Assembly (NCBI GenBank): GCA_902606445.1
Contig: CACLGJ010000010.1
Span: 1-37,745 of the forward strand
Source of the DNA: an uncultured Pelagibacteraceae bacterium
GTDB lineage: Bacteria; Pseudomonadota; Alphaproteobacteria; Pelagibacterales; Pelagibacteraceae
Length of the DNA: 37,745 bases
Direction of reading: 5' to 3'
Each line of letters begins with the position of its first letter. The first letter of the stretch is position 1. Of this stretch, positions 1 to 9,571 are shown piece by piece. Position numbers and translations under genes: made by a program. The notes below the pieces were generated by a model, which searched no databases, had not been told where the DNA came from, and saw only the letters and a program-made list of their open reading frames with translations.

Positions 1-327
1 AGTGCTGTTCGTATTACACACTTACCGTCTAAAATTGTTGTGCAATGTCAAAATGAAAGATCACAACATAAAAATAAAGAAACTTGCATGAATATGTTGC
101 GTGCGAGGTTATATGATTTTGAAATGAAAAAAAAAGAACGACAAAACCAAAGTACAGAAGCTTCTAAATCTGAAATTGGCTGGGGGCATCAAATTAGATC
201 TTATGTTTTACAGCCGTATAGGTTAGTTAAAGACAACAGGACCAATCATGAAAGCACAAGTCCAGATAAAGTTTTGGATGGAGAGATAGATGAATTTTTA
301 GAAAAATCCTTACATCAAATAAAATGA
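1..327 (+). CDS. prfB: Peptide chain release factor 2, C-terminal part (5' cut by window edge)
   Basis: Class I release factor RF2, which recognises UGA and UAA and triggers peptide release on the ribosome. The frame is open from base 1, and the first codons read [20 protein letters not shown]. This is the segment directly after the family GGQ loop, so the GGQ motif itself lies just outside the window. The conserved [18 protein letters not shown] and [11 protein letters not shown] blocks follow in the order expected for RF2. The UGA stop overlaps the ATG of the next gene in an ATGA junction, suggesting translational coupling. Whether this gene carries the family's programmed frameshift cannot be seen, because the 5' end is missing. 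The identification is firm. Confidence 0.96.
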   Translation, partial: SAVRITHLPSKIVVQCQNERSQHKNKETCMNMLRARLYDFEMKKKERQNQSTEASKSEIGWGHQIRSYVLQPYRLVKDNRTNHESTSPDKVLDGEIDEFLEKSLHQIK

Positions 328-2510
328 AAAAATTAATTTATAGATTTACTCTAACTTCAATATTAATATTAGTAACTTTAATTATTTATTTTAGCACTAT
401 TGGAATAAAAACTGATAGATTCAACAAACTAATAATTTCCAAAATACAAGAAATTGACTCAAATTTTAATCTTAAAATCAATGATGTAACTGTAAAATTG
501 AATTTGTTTTCTTTTGCAATTAATGCAAAAACATTGGGAACAGATTTAATTTTTAGAAATAAACTTGTCGAACTTGAAAATATAAAATCTAAAATTTCTC
601 TTAAATCTCTTATTAATAATCAATTTGCCTTATCTGAGATAATGATTTCAACGAAATCCATACCTATAAAAGATTTGATAAGTTTACTAAGAATGATGAA
701 AAATGATCCTAAATTGTTAATTGCTGAACAATTTATAGATGATGGATACATTGTTGCTGATTTAAAATTTGAATTTGATGAAGCTGGAAAAATTAATAAA
801 AATTACAAAATAAATGGGTTTGTTAATAATTTTCAAGTATCATTTTTAAAAAAAAAGATTAGTAAATTAAATCTTATTTTTCAAGTTACTGAAAAAGAAA
901 TAAATTTTAATGATGTTTCATTATTATTTAATAATAAAAGCATGGATATACCAGAGCTTAAAGGACAAAAAGAAAAAAACGGATTTTTATTTTCTGGTAA
1001 ATTAAAAAATAAAAATTTAAATTTAAATGAAAATGAAATTAAAGAGATATTTAACAATAATTTTATAAAAACAAATTTAAATGAAATTACTTTCGATTCA
1101 AATTCGAATTTTACTTTTAAAGTAAATCAAAAGTTTAAGATAAAAAATTTTGGTATAAAATCAATTATTAATGTTGAAAAATTAAAAATAAATAATTTTT
1201 TAGGTTTGAGTTCTTATTTACCAAAGATGAAAGATGATATCACCTTTGAAAATCATAAAATCGAGTTAAATTTTACTAAAAACAAAATAGATTTAATTGG
1301 ATCAGGAAATGTTTTTTTTCAAGATAATTTAGATAAAGTAAATTATAAGATCACAAATAATAAAGATAAGTACATTTTTGATGTAAATCTAAATATTATT
1401 GAAAACCCTTTTGTAGTAGATTTTCTAAGCTATGAAAAAGAAAAAGATACAAGTTTAGATTTAAATATTAAAGGAATATTTGAAAGAAAAAATTTATTTT
1501 TTGATAAAATAACATTTTTCGAAAATAAAAATATTTTATCTATTAAAAATTTAGAATTTTCCAAAAATTACAAAATAAGTTATGTTGAAAATATTAAATT
1601 TAATTATGATGATAAATTAAAACGTAAAAATAAATTAGAGCTAAAAAAAGATGGCATAAATTATAAAATTATCGGCGATAGTTTTAATGCAGAGAGATTA
1701 GTTACTAAGCTTTTAAAATCTAAAAAAAAGAAAAATCAAAAATTTTTTGATGATGATTTTAAATTACAAATTGATATTGAAAAAGTTTATTTAGATCAGA
1801 ATAATATAATTAATAATTTACAAGGTGATATAGTTTTTATTGATAGTAAAATTGAAGAACTTAATTTAATTTCAGAGTTTTCCAAACAACAAAAAATCAA
1901 ATTTACAGTAAAAAATAATAATGGAAAAAAAGTTACAACACTTTTTTCGAATAAAGCGAAACCCTTAGTTGATAGGTATAAATTTATTAAAGGTTTTAGT
2001 GAAGGAGAACTAGATTTCTATTCAGTTAAAGAAAATAATGAAACTAAATCAAGTTTAAAAATATATGATTTTAAATTAAAAGAATTACCTGTATTAACAA
2101 AAATTTTAACTTTAGCATCTTTACAAGGAATTGCTGATCTATTATCTGGTGAAGGTATTAGATTTGATGAGTTTGAAATGAACTTTGCTAATATTAATAA
2201 TCTTATGGTAATAGAGGAAATTTATGCAATCGGACCTGCAATTTCAATATTAATGGAAGGTTATATTGAGAAAGATAATTTAATAAGTTTGAGAGGGACA
2301 CTAGTACCAGCAACCACAATTAATAAAACCATTAGTTCAATACCATTAATAGGAGATATTTTAGTTGGAAAAAAAGTTGGTGAAGGTGTTTTTGGTGTCA
2401 GTTTCAAAATTAAAGGACCACCAAAAAATTTAGAAACGTCCGTAAACCCGATTAAAACTCTTACACCAAGATTTATAACTCGAACTTTAGAAAAAATTAA
2501 AAAGAATTAG
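324..2510 (+). CDS. AsmA/YhdP-like envelope protein
   Basis: A 728-residue protein with one N-terminal membrane anchor (about residues 7-27), followed by a long Asn/Lys/Phe-rich beta-type region. Its C-terminal 130 residues carry the AsmA-like C-terminal pattern: a FDEFEMNF-type strand, then SILMEGYI, then [20 protein letters not shown] and [12 protein letters not shown]. YhdP/AsmA family members sit in the inner membrane and span the periplasm; they are linked to phospholipid transport and outer-membrane homeostasis. The start overlaps the prfB stop by 4 bp. The stop shares two bases (TTAG) with the convergent tyrS stop. Family assignment rests on the C-terminal region and overall architecture; the middle is too divergent to align by eye. 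Confidence 0.75.
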   Translation: MKKLIYRFTLTSILILVTLIIYFSTIGIKTDRFNKLIISKIQEIDSNFNLKINDVTVKLNLFSFAINAKTLGTDLIFRNKLVELENIKSKISLKSLINNQFALSEIMISTKSIPIKDLISLLRMMKNDPKLLIAEQFIDDGYIVADLKFEFDEAGKINKNYKINGFVNNFQVSFLKKKISKLNLIFQVTEKEINFNDVSLLFNNKSMDIPELKGQKEKNGFLFSGKLKNKNLNLNENEIKEIFNNNFIKTNLNEITFDSNSNFTFKVNQKFKIKNFGIKSIINVEKLKINNFLGLSSYLPKMKDDITFENHKIELNFTKNKIDLIGSGNVFFQDNLDKVNYKITNNKDKYIFDVNLNIIENPFVVDFLSYEKEKDTSLDLNIKGIFERKNLFFDKITFFENKNILSIKNLEFSKNYKISYVENIKFNYDDKLKRKNKLELKKDGINYKIIGDSFNAERLVTKLLKSKKKKNQKFFDDDFKLQIDIEKVYLDQNNIINNLQGDIVFIDSKIEELNLISEFSKQQKIKFTVKNNNGKKVTTLFSNKAKPLVDRYKFIKGFSEGELDFYSVKENNETKSSLKIYDFKLKELPVLTKILTLASLQGIADLLSGEGIRFDEFEMNFANINNLMVIEEIYAIGPAISILMEGYIEKDNLISLRGTLVPATTINKTISSIPLIGDILVGKKVGEGVFGVSFKIKGPPKNLETSVNPIKTLTPRFITRTLEKIKKN

Positions 2511-3736
2511 GCAAGTTCAATTTTTATATGCCTTTTTTTTCCAATAGAAAGTTTTAAGTAATTTTTATTAAATAGTTCTTTTTTAATAATTAATTTTTCA
2601 TCTTTAAGGAGTTCATCATTTATCTTGATAGCATTACCTTTAAATAATCTTCTTATTTCACTTTTAGAATTTTCAAATTTAGATAAAATTATAAGATCAA
2701 TAATATTCATATGTTTATCAATATCTTTTGATGTAATTTTTAATGATGGCAAATTATCACCAAGTGAATTACCTGAAAAAGCTTCTTTAGCAGCTTTCTC
2801 TGAATTTTGAGCAGCTTTTTTCCCGTGAAGCATTGTTGTAGCTTTGTTTGCTAATAATATTTTTAATTCATTTATATTTTTGTTTTGTAAATTATTAATT
2901 TCACTTATTTCAAGATCAGTAAAAATTTTCAAAAATTTAATCACATCTCTGTCATCTACATTTCTCCAAAATTGCCAATAATCATAAGCAGATAAAATTT
3001 TTTTATCTAACCAAACTGCACCTGTCTCTGTCTTTCCCATTTTCGCTCCTGAAGCCAAAGTAATCAAAGGAGTCGTTAATCCATAAGCTTGTTTGTTGTA
3101 ATATCTTTTTATTAGCTCAACTCCATTCACAATATTTCCCCATTGGTCAGAACCACCTATTTGAAGAGCACAATTTTTCTTTTTATTTAATTCTAAAAAA
3201 TCATAAGCCTGTAGAATCATATAATTAAATTCCATATAACTTAGAGATTGTTCTCTTTCTAATCTAGTTTTCACACTATCAAAACTTAACATCTTATTAA
3301 TTGTAAAATGTTTTCCAATATCTCTTAAAAAAGAAATATAATTCAAATTTTTAAGCCAAGAATAGTTATTTACAAAAACTGGTTTTGTTTTTGGACTTTT
3401 GACATCTAAAAAGTTTTTTAGTATTTTCTCAATGTTTTTAATATTGTGATCTATTTCTTTTTCATTTAATATTTTTCTTGTTTTATCTTTTCCAGAAGGG
3501 TCACCAATTCTTGTTGTTCCACCTCCTAGTAATACAATAGGTCTGTGTCCATGCTTCTGAAGTAATCTTAAACACATTATTTGAAGAAGACTACCAACAT
3601 GAAGACTTTCTGCTGTACAATCAAAACCTATGTAGCCATTGATTTTTTCATTATCTAACAATTTTGACAAATCATCTTCGCTAGTGCATTGATAGAAAAA
3701 ACCTCTATCTTTAAATTCTTTCAAAAATTTATTCAT
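2507..3736 (-). CDS. tyrS: Tyrosyl-tRNA synthetase
   Basis: Charges tRNA(Tyr) with tyrosine in the cytoplasm. It is 409 residues long, normal for the bacterial TyrS type. The class I HIGH signature appears as HVGS (residues 46-49), the KMSKS loop as KMGKT, and the tyrosine-binding GYIGFDCTAESLH and LQIGGSDQWGNI segments are present. A C-terminal S4 RNA-binding domain covers roughly the last 65 residues. The gene diverges from anmK with only 47 bp between start codons, and its stop interlocks with that of the AsmA-like gene. All expected motifs are present. Confidence 0.97.
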   Translation of the reverse strand: MNKFLKEFKDRGFFYQCTSEDDLSKLLDNEKINGYIGFDCTAESLHVGSLLQIMCLRLLQKHGHRPIVLLGGGTTRIGDPSGKDKTRKILNEKEIDHNIKNIEKILKNFLDVKSPKTKPVFVNNYSWLKNLNYISFLRDIGKHFTINKMLSFDSVKTRLEREQSLSYMEFNYMILQAYDFLELNKKKNCALQIGGSDQWGNIVNGVELIKRYYNKQAYGLTTPLITLASGAKMGKTETGAVWLDKKILSAYDYWQFWRNVDDRDVIKFLKIFTDLEISEINNLQNKNINELKILLANKATTMLHGKKAAQNSEKAAKEAFSGNSLGDNLPSLKITSKDIDKHMNIIDLIILSKFENSKSEIRRLFKGNAIKINDELLKDEKLIIKKELFNKNYLKLSIGKKRHIKIELA

Positions 3737-3783
3737 AAGTTTATAGTTTCACAATATACAATATTTAATAAAAAAAAATAAGA

Positions 3784-4929
3784 ATGGGCAAAATATATAC
3801 AGCAATTGGCCTTATGAGCGGCACATCATTAGATGGAGTGGATGTATCAATTATTAAGTCTGATGGTCATAGAGAGTTTTCATCAATTTTAGATAGATAT
3901 TTTGAATATGACAAAGAATTAATTCAAAAAATATTGAATATTAGAGAAAAAATCACAAATTTAGAGAGATTAAGTAAATACTTAAATGAAGTTAAAGATT
4001 TAGAGCGTGAGATCACTTTATTTCATGTTAAAGCTGTAAAAAAAACTCTTGAAATTTCAAGATCGTCAGTGGATTTAATAGGTTTTCATGGGCAAACAGT
4101 ATTTCATGAACCAGAAAAAAAAATCTCTAAACAACTAGGAGATGGAAATCTCTTATCTCAATTAATTAAAAAAAAAGTTATTTATAATTTTAGACAAAAA
4201 GACTTGGAAAATGGAGGACAAGGTGCTCCACTAACACCAATTTTTCATAATGTTCTTGCAAATAAGATTAATAAAAAATTTGACATAAAATTTCCCTTAA
4301 ATATTTTAAACATAGGAGGAATTTCGAATATTACTTGTTCAGTTAAATGGAGAGATTTAGAGGTTAAAGATAAAATTTATGCTTATGATATTGGGCCTGG
4401 AAACTGTTTGATAGATGAGTGGATTAGAAAAAATTCTAAAAAAAAATATGATAAAGATGGTTTAATAGCAAGCTCTGGCAAAGTAGATAAATTAGTTTTA
4501 AATCAAGCTTTAGAAAATTTTACTGAAAACTCTAATTATAAAAAATCTTTGGATGTTAAAGATTTTGATATTTTTTTTGCCAAAGGTCTTTCATTAGAGA
4601 ATGGGGCTGCAACTATTACTAATTTTACTGCAACACTCATTGCTAATGGAATGAGATATTCTCACAAAAAAAAACATTCGAATACGTATAAATGGTTGGT
4701 ATGTGGTGGAGGACGAAAAAATAAATATCTTTTAGAATGTATAAAAAATAATTTTGAAAAAATAATTATTGAACCTATTGATCTATATGAAATAGATGGA
4801 GATTTTGTAGAGTCACAAGCCTTTGCTTATCTTGCTATTAGATCATTTTTAAAATTACCTATTTCATTTCCTGATACAACTGGTTGTAAAGAACCAACTA
4901 CTGGTGGAGTAATAGTAAAAAACTTTTAA
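3784..4929 (+). CDS. anmK: Anhydro-N-acetylmuramic acid kinase
   Basis: Phosphorylates and hydrolyses 1,6-anhydro-MurNAc to MurNAc-6-phosphate in peptidoglycan recycling. It is 381 residues, the usual AnmK length. The N-terminal phosphate-binding motif GLMSGTSLDGVDVSI is near perfect. GFHGQTVFHEP, NIGGISNIT, AYDIGPGNCLIDEW and the C-terminal CGGGRKNKYLLE segments of the ASKHA-fold family are all present. Its stop interlocks in TTAA with the convergent hydrolase gene. No other muropeptide-recycling gene is in this window, so the gene appears isolated here. Confidence 0.95.
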   Translation: MGKIYTAIGLMSGTSLDGVDVSIIKSDGHREFSSILDRYFEYDKELIQKILNIREKITNLERLSKYLNEVKDLEREITLFHVKAVKKTLEISRSSVDLIGFHGQTVFHEPEKKISKQLGDGNLLSQLIKKKVIYNFRQKDLENGGQGAPLTPIFHNVLANKINKKFDIKFPLNILNIGGISNITCSVKWRDLEVKDKIYAYDIGPGNCLIDEWIRKNSKKKYDKDGLIASSGKVDKLVLNQALENFTENSNYKKSLDVKDFDIFFAKGLSLENGAATITNFTATLIANGMRYSHKKKHSNTYKWLVCGGGRKNKYLLECIKNNFEKIIIEPIDLYEIDGDFVESQAFAYLAIRSFLKLPISFPDTTGCKEPTTGGVIVKNF

Positions 4930-5582
4930 TAAAGAGCAGTTTCTTTTTTAATATATTTATCAAGATGCTTGATAAGCTGATCTTCATTTTTTGAAAAAAA
5001 ATGATTTGCATCTGCTACAGATTGAAATTCTACTTTTATTCCTTTTTGAGCACTTAATCTTTTATCTAATTCTGTGATATATTCTAAAGGAACTAATTCA
5101 TCTTTCTTTCCGTAAATCATTGTTCCTGATGTAGGACATGGTGATAAAAATGAAAAATCATATACATTTGGCTGAGGGGAAATAGCAATAAATCTGTTTA
5201 TCTCAGGTCTACGCATTAATAATTGCATTGCAATTAGAGAACCAAATGAAAAACCTGAAACCCAACATTGTGAATTGTCAAAATTTTCTCTTTCCAGCCA
5301 ATCCAAAGCAGCTGCTGCATCGGCTAACTCACCTTGACCATTATCGAATTCACCATCACTTTTACCAACACCTCTAAAATTAACTCTACAAACTGAAAAA
5401 TCGTTTTCCATAAACGTTTTGAAAGTTTCAACAACTACTTTGTTATTCATTGTTCCACCATATTGAGGATGTGGTTGAAGAACTAAAGCAATAGGAGCTG
5501 TATTTTTTTTGCTTTTAAAATATTTTGCCTCGAGTCTCCCAGCAGGGCCAGGAATAAAAATTTCTAAAATTTTGTTATCCAT
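4926..5582 (-). CDS. Alpha/beta hydrolase (COG2945-like), function unknown
   Basis: A 218-residue cytoplasmic alpha/beta-fold hydrolase. The nucleophile elbow is GFSFGS (residues 110-115, Ser112). A likely acid follows in GKKDELVP, and the histidine in DANHFF. The LQPHPQYGGTMNNKVV and VNFRGVGKSDG blocks are typical of the small single-domain hydrolases of the COG2945 type. The substrate cannot be read from the sequence. It starts 136 bp from, and diverges from, the iscR-suf operon. A Fur-box-like sequence sits just before its start codon, so an iron-linked role is possible but is inference. Confidence 0.8.
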   Translation of the reverse strand: MDNKILEIFIPGPAGRLEAKYFKSKKNTAPIALVLQPHPQYGGTMNNKVVVETFKTFMENDFSVCRVNFRGVGKSDGEFDNGQGELADAAAALDWLERENFDNSQCWVSGFSFGSLIAMQLLMRRPEINRFIAISPQPNVYDFSFLSPCPTSGTMIYGKKDELVPLEYITELDKRLSAQKGIKVEFQSVADANHFFSKNEDQLIKHLDKYIKKETALY

Positions 5583-5586
5583 AATT

Positions 5587-5605
5587 GTTATTGATTATCA
5601 TTCTC
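5587..5605 (-). promoter_or_regulatory. Fur-box-like operator candidate
   Basis: The plus-strand sequence GTTATTGATTATCATTCTC matches the classical 19-bp Fur consensus GATAATGATAATCATTATC at 15 of 19 positions by direct comparison. It lies 4 bp upstream of the hydrolase start codon, and on the minus strand it contains a possible -10 (GATAAT, 5594-5599). Alphaproteobacterial Fur/Mur proteins bind related but variable sites, so this is a plausible operator rather than a proven one. Confidence 0.45.
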
Positions 5606-5665
5606 AAAAAAAAATTAGGTTTATCACAACTGCGTGACAAAATGTTAGTCTTTTTTTTAATCTTG

Positions 5666-5690
5666 ATACTTGACTATTTTAGTCGGGTTT
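5666..5690 (+). promoter_or_regulatory. IscR type 1 operator overlapping the iscR-suf promoter
   Basis: The 25-bp stretch matches the E. coli IscR type 1 consensus (ATASYYGACTRWWWYAGTCRRSTAT) at every position except the second to last. Its core is a perfect GACT-N5-AGTC inverted repeat at 5672-5684. It overlaps a -35 element (TTGACT, 5670-5675) and runs almost to a -10 (TATATA, 5692-5697; spacing 16). Holo-IscR binding here would block polymerase, so the sequence predicts negative autoregulation of the whole operon when Fe-S clusters are sufficient. Confidence 0.85.
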
Positions 5691-5697
5691 ATATATA
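5670..5697 (+). promoter_or_regulatory. Promoter of the iscR-suf operon
   Basis: TTGACT at 5670-5675 and TATATA at 5692-5697 are spaced 16 bp apart and placed 21 bp before the iscR start codon. The -35 lies inside the IscR operator. It is the only well-formed promoter seen upstream of the eight co-directional Fe-S genes. Confidence 0.7.
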
Positions 5698-5718
5698 TCC
5701 CAGTAAATTATAGGTTTT

Positions 5719-6144
5719 ATGAAACTAACATCTAAAGGCAGATATGCGGTAATGGCTTTAGTTGATCTGGCAAGGTTTAACAGTATAAACCCAGTATCTC
5801 TAAGAGACATATCGCTAAGACAGGGTATCTCACTTGATTACCTTGAACAAATTTTTTTTAAACTAAGAAAAAAAGAAATTGTTCAAAGTGTAAGAGGAAA
5901 TCAGGGAGGCTATGTTTTAAATAAAAAAGCTAAAGAAATTAAACTTACGAATATTTTTGATGCGGTTGATGAAAAAGTAAAAACCGTTCAGTGTAAAAAA
6001 GATTCTAAAAAAGGTTGCAATGGCAAATCTACAAAATGTTTAACACATAATTTATGGGACGAGCTTGAAAACCATATTAATGATTTTTTTGAAAAAAAAA
6101 GTTTAGAAGATCTCGTAAAAGAAAATACTGAAAGAAGAATTTAA
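5719..6144 (+). CDS. iscR: Rrf2-family Fe-S-sensing regulator IscR
   Basis: A 141-residue transcription factor with an N-terminal winged helix ([18 protein letters not shown], then [20 protein letters not shown]). The Fe-S ligand set is Cys92, Cys100, Cys107 and His110 (CLTHNLW), corresponding to E. coli Cys92/98/104/His107, though the loops between cysteines are one to two residues longer. All ligands present means it should sense Fe-S status, unlike apo-only Rrf2 proteins. First gene of the suf operon, behind a matching type 1 operator, and 2 bp from sufB. RirA, the other alphaproteobacterial Rrf2 iron regulator, is the alternative, but the operator favours IscR. Confidence 0.92.
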   Translation: MKLTSKGRYAVMALVDLARFNSINPVSLRDISLRQGISLDYLEQIFFKLRKKEIVQSVRGNQGGYVLNKKAKEIKLTNIFDAVDEKVKTVQCKKDSKKGCNGKSTKCLTHNLWDELENHINDFFEKKSLEDLVKENTERRI

Positions 6145-6146
6145 AG

Positions 6147-7589
6147 ATGGATACTAGAGAAAAAGAGATAGCAAATTTGAAAGATTATAAGTACGGTTTT
6201 ACTACTGATATAGAAAATATTAGAGCTCCAAAGGGCTTAAACGAAGATGTGATAAAGTTTATTTCTAAAATTAAAAAGGAACCACAATGGATGTTAGACT
6301 TTAGATTAAAAGCTTATGAGCGATTAAAACTTTTAAAAGAGCCAAATTGGCAAAAGCCAAAGTATCCTAAAATTGATTATCAAGATTTATATTATTATTC
6401 AGCACCAAAAAATATGAAAGATAATCCAAAAAGTTTAGACGAACTTGACCCTAAACTTTTAGAAACATATAAAAAACTTGGAATTCCATTACAAGAGCAA
6501 GCAAGACTAAATGGAATTGCTGTCGATGCAGTATTTGACTCTGTTTCAGTAGCTACTACTTTTAAAGGTGAATTAACAAAACATGGAATAATTTTTTGTT
6601 CAATATCAGAGGCAATTCAAAAACATCCTGATCTTGTAAAAAAATATTTAGGGACAGTAATACCAGTTACAGATCATTTCTTTGCAACACTAAATTCTGC
6701 TGTTTTTACAGACGGATCATTTGTTTATATTCCTGAAGGTGTTAAGTGTCCAATGGAGCTATCTACTTACTTTAGAATTAATGCATCTCAGACAGGGCAG
6801 TTTGAAAGAACATTGATTATTGCTGACAAAGGAAGTTACGTGAGTTACCTTGAAGGATGCACTGCTCCAATGAGAGACGAAAATCAATTACATGCAGCAA
6901 ATGTTGAGTTGATTGCTTTAGATGATGCAGAAATAAAATACTCAACTGTACAAAATTGGTATCCAGGTGATGAAAATGGTAAAGGAGGAATTTATAATTT
7001 TGTAACTAAAAGAGGATTATGTAAAGGAAAAAATTCTAAGATTTCTTGGACACAAGTTGAAACAGGCTCAGCTATAACTTGGAAATATCCAAGCTGTATA
7101 TTAAAAGGTGATAATTCAATCGGTGAATTTTACTCTATAGCAATAACAAATAACCATCAAAAAGCAGATACTGGAACAAAGATGATTCATTTAGGAAAAA
7201 ATACTAAAAGTAAAATTATTTCAAAAGGTATAAGTGCTGGATTTTCTGATATGACTTATAGAGGTTTAGTAGATATTAATTCAAAGGCTAAAAATTCTAG
7301 TAACTATACACAATGTGACTCTTTATTAATGGGAAATAAATGTGGTGCACATACAGTTCCTTATATTAAAAATAAAAATTTTGATTCAAATATCGCTCAC
7401 GAAGCCACAACATCAAAAATTAGTGAGGAACAATTACATTATTGCCAACAAAGAGGACTTAATTCTGAGGAAGCTGTAGGATTAATTGTTAATGGATTTT
7501 GCAAGGAAGTATTACAACAATTACCAATGGAGTTTGCAGTTGAGGCCCAGAAACTTGTAGGTATTAGCTTAGAGGGGAGTGTTGGCTAA
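6147..7589 (+). CDS. sufB: Fe-S scaffold subunit SufB
   Basis: A 480-residue subunit of the SufBC2D complex, on which new Fe-S clusters are assembled. Characteristic blocks are visible: [57 protein letters not shown], and the C-terminal [27 protein letters not shown] region. Its stop codon overlaps the start of sufC (7589). Length and order fit the standard family. It functions in the cytoplasm with SufC ATPase and SufD, fed with sulfur by SufS. Confidence 0.97.
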   Translation: MDTREKEIANLKDYKYGFTTDIENIRAPKGLNEDVIKFISKIKKEPQWMLDFRLKAYERLKLLKEPNWQKPKYPKIDYQDLYYYSAPKNMKDNPKSLDELDPKLLETYKKLGIPLQEQARLNGIAVDAVFDSVSVATTFKGELTKHGIIFCSISEAIQKHPDLVKKYLGTVIPVTDHFFATLNSAVFTDGSFVYIPEGVKCPMELSTYFRINASQTGQFERTLIIADKGSYVSYLEGCTAPMRDENQLHAANVELIALDDAEIKYSTVQNWYPGDENGKGGIYNFVTKRGLCKGKNSKISWTQVETGSAITWKYPSCILKGDNSIGEFYSIAITNNHQKADTGTKMIHLGKNTKSKIISKGISAGFSDMTYRGLVDINSKAKNSSNYTQCDSLLMGNKCGAHTVPYIKNKNFDSNIAHEATTSKISEEQLHYCQQRGLNSEEAVGLIVNGFCKEVLQQLPMEFAVEAQKLVGISLEGSVG

Positions 7590-8323
7590 TGCTTAAAATA
7601 AATAATTTAAATGCTAACGTTGAAAACAAGTCAATATTAAAGGGTTTTTCTTTAAACATAAATCCTGGTGAAGTTCACGCAATTATGGGTCCAAACGGGT
7701 CAGGAAAAAGCACATTATCTAACATTTTATCAGGAAAAAAAGGGTACGAGGTGTCTGGTGAGATTTTATTTGAAAATAAAAATTTATTTGAACTTGAAAC
7801 AGAGGAAAGAGCACATAAAGGGATATTTTTAGCTTTTCAATACCCACTTGAAATCCCAGGTGTAAATACAAATATATTTTTAAAAACATCATTAAACGCA
7901 ATCAAAAAAGCACGTGGAGAAAAAGAATTAGATGCAATTGAATTTTTAAAGCTTGTTAAACAAAAAGCTAAAGAATTGAAATTTGATGAAGAAAAACTTA
8001 ACAGACAATTAAATGTTGGTTTTTCTGGAGGAGAAAAAAAGAAAAATGAAATTTTACAAATGTCTATGTTAGCTCCAAAGTTATCAATATTAGATGAGAC
8101 AGACTCAGGTTTAGACATAGATGCTTTAAAAATAGTAGCTGATGGAGTAAATACTTTAAGAAATAAAAATAATTCTTTTTTAATAATTACTCACTACCAA
8201 AGACTATTAGATTACATAAAACCTGACTATGTTCATGTTTTAATGAATGGAAAAATAATTAGATCTGGTGGACCAGAATTAGCAATAGAGTTAGAAAAAA
8301 AAGGATACGAAAATTTTAATTAA
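7589..8323 (+). CDS. sufC: SufC ATPase of the Fe-S assembly complex
   Basis: A 244-residue soluble ABC-type ATPase. Walker A is GPNGSGKS (residues 34-41). The signature is FSGGEKKKNE rather than LSGGQ, as usual in SufC. Walker B/D-loop reads LSILDETDSGLDIDAL, and the H-loop is IITHYQRLL. No membrane partner is encoded nearby, which separates it from transporters. It powers conformational change in SufB-SufD during cluster building. Starts one base into the sufB stop and abuts sufD. Confidence 0.97.
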   Translation: MLKINNLNANVENKSILKGFSLNINPGEVHAIMGPNGSGKSTLSNILSGKKGYEVSGEILFENKNLFELETEERAHKGIFLAFQYPLEIPGVNTNIFLKTSLNAIKKARGEKELDAIEFLKLVKQKAKELKFDEEKLNRQLNVGFSGGEKKKNEILQMSMLAPKLSILDETDSGLDIDALKIVADGVNTLRNKNNSFLIITHYQRLLDYIKPDYVHVLMNGKIIRSGGPELAIELEKKGYENFN

Positions 8324-9571
8324 ATGAGTGAACAATTACAATCAGATTTTGATAAAATAATAAAAACTTTTAAAATTTCAGAAAAAGAAATTCAAATAAA
8401 AAAAAGTTTTCTGAATAAATTTATTGATAACGGTTTTCCAAATAGAAAACAAGAAGATTGGAAGTTTTTAGATATAAGTCAAATCATTAAAAAAAATATT
8501 GGTGATTTGAGTTTTTTTAATGATTATTCATTACCAAATAAATTTGATTCATCTATTTTTATTGATGGCTTAGAACATAATAAGATTATCTTTGTTAATG
8601 GTAGAATTGAAAAAATAGATTTTAATTATGAAGACCAAAATCAAATTAAAATAAATGATAAAATTAGAAAAAATATCACATTTGATAATGAAAATTCTTT
8701 AATAGATTTAAATAATGCATTTACCAATAAAGTTTTTAAAATTTTAATTAAAAAAAATTATACTTTAAAAAAACCTTTAATAATCTACCACTTAACTGAT
8801 GACAAAATAAAATCAAAAAATGTAAATTTAAGTTTAAATTTTGAACTAGAAGAAAATAGTTCCCTAAGACTTATTGATTATTTTAGTGATAATACAGACA
8901 AAAACTTTGTAAATATTCTGTACAATTTTAATTTGAAAAAATATTCAATACTTAAAAATTATAAACTTGATAAATTTAGAAATAATAATTTAAAGTATTC
9001 TTTTAATAATATTGAACAAGACGATAATAGTATTTCGGAAACATTTATATTTTCTGCTGGTTCAGATTATTTTAAAAATGAAATTAATTGTAACTTGAAT
9101 GGTGAATACTCATCAGCTTTTATAAATGGGGTTTTTTCATTAAAAGAAAATCAACAGCATGAAATTAGGTCTACAATTAATCATTTAGTTGAGAACACTA
9201 AAAGTTATCAGCTTATTAAAAGTGTGCTTGGAAAAAATTCAAAATCTGCGTATCAAGGAAGAATATTTGTAAATTCAAAAGCTCAAAAAACTGATGGGTA
9301 TCAATTAAGTAAAGCAATATTATTAGATGAAACATCAGAGTTTAATGCAAAACCAGAATTAGAAATTTATGCTGATGACGTAAAATGTTCTCATGGATCA
9401 GCATCTGGTAGCTTGGATGAAAATTCAATTTTTTATTTAATGTCTCGTGGTTTGAATTATCAACAGTCAAAAGAACTCTTGATTAATGGATTTTTATTAG
9501 ATGTTGTTGAAAAAATCACTGACCTAGAAATAAAAAACTTAATAAAAAATATTATCGGATTAAAAGAATGA
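8324..9571 (+). CDS. sufD: SufD subunit of the Fe-S assembly complex
   Basis: A 415-residue SufB paralog with a variable, Asn/Lys-rich N-terminal half. The conserved C-terminal beta-helix and tail reads SAYQGRIFVNSKAQKTDGYQ, LDETSEFNAKPELEIYADDVKCSHGS and SRGLNYQQSKELLINGF. The CSHGS segment and the closing helix are standard SufD marks. It is adjacent to sufC with no gap and overlaps sufS by 4 bp, consistent with coordinated translation of the complex. Confidence 0.95.
   Translation: MSEQLQSDFDKIIKTFKISEKEIQIKKSFLNKFIDNGFPNRKQEDWKFLDISQIIKKNIGDLSFFNDYSLPNKFDSSIFIDGLEHNKIIFVNGRIEKIDFNYEDQNQIKINDKIRKNITFDNENSLIDLNNAFTNKVFKILIKKNYTLKKPLIIYHLTDDKIKSKNVNLSLNFELEENSSLRLIDYFSDNTDKNFVNILYNFNLKKYSILKNYKLDKFRNNNLKYSFNNIEQDDNSISETFIFSAGSDYFKNEINCNLNGEYSSAFINGVFSLKENQQHEIRSTINHLVENTKSYQLIKSVLGKNSKSAYQGRIFVNSKAQKTDGYQLSKAILLDETSEFNAKPELEIYADDVKCSHGSASGSLDENSIFYLMSRGLNYQQSKELLINGFLLDVVEKITDLEIKNLIKNIIGLKE

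Noticed and set aside
7837-8118. Minus-strand open frame inside sufC
   Set aside because: sufC on the plus strand has complete motifs over this stretch; the antisense frame is a by-product of its codon bias.
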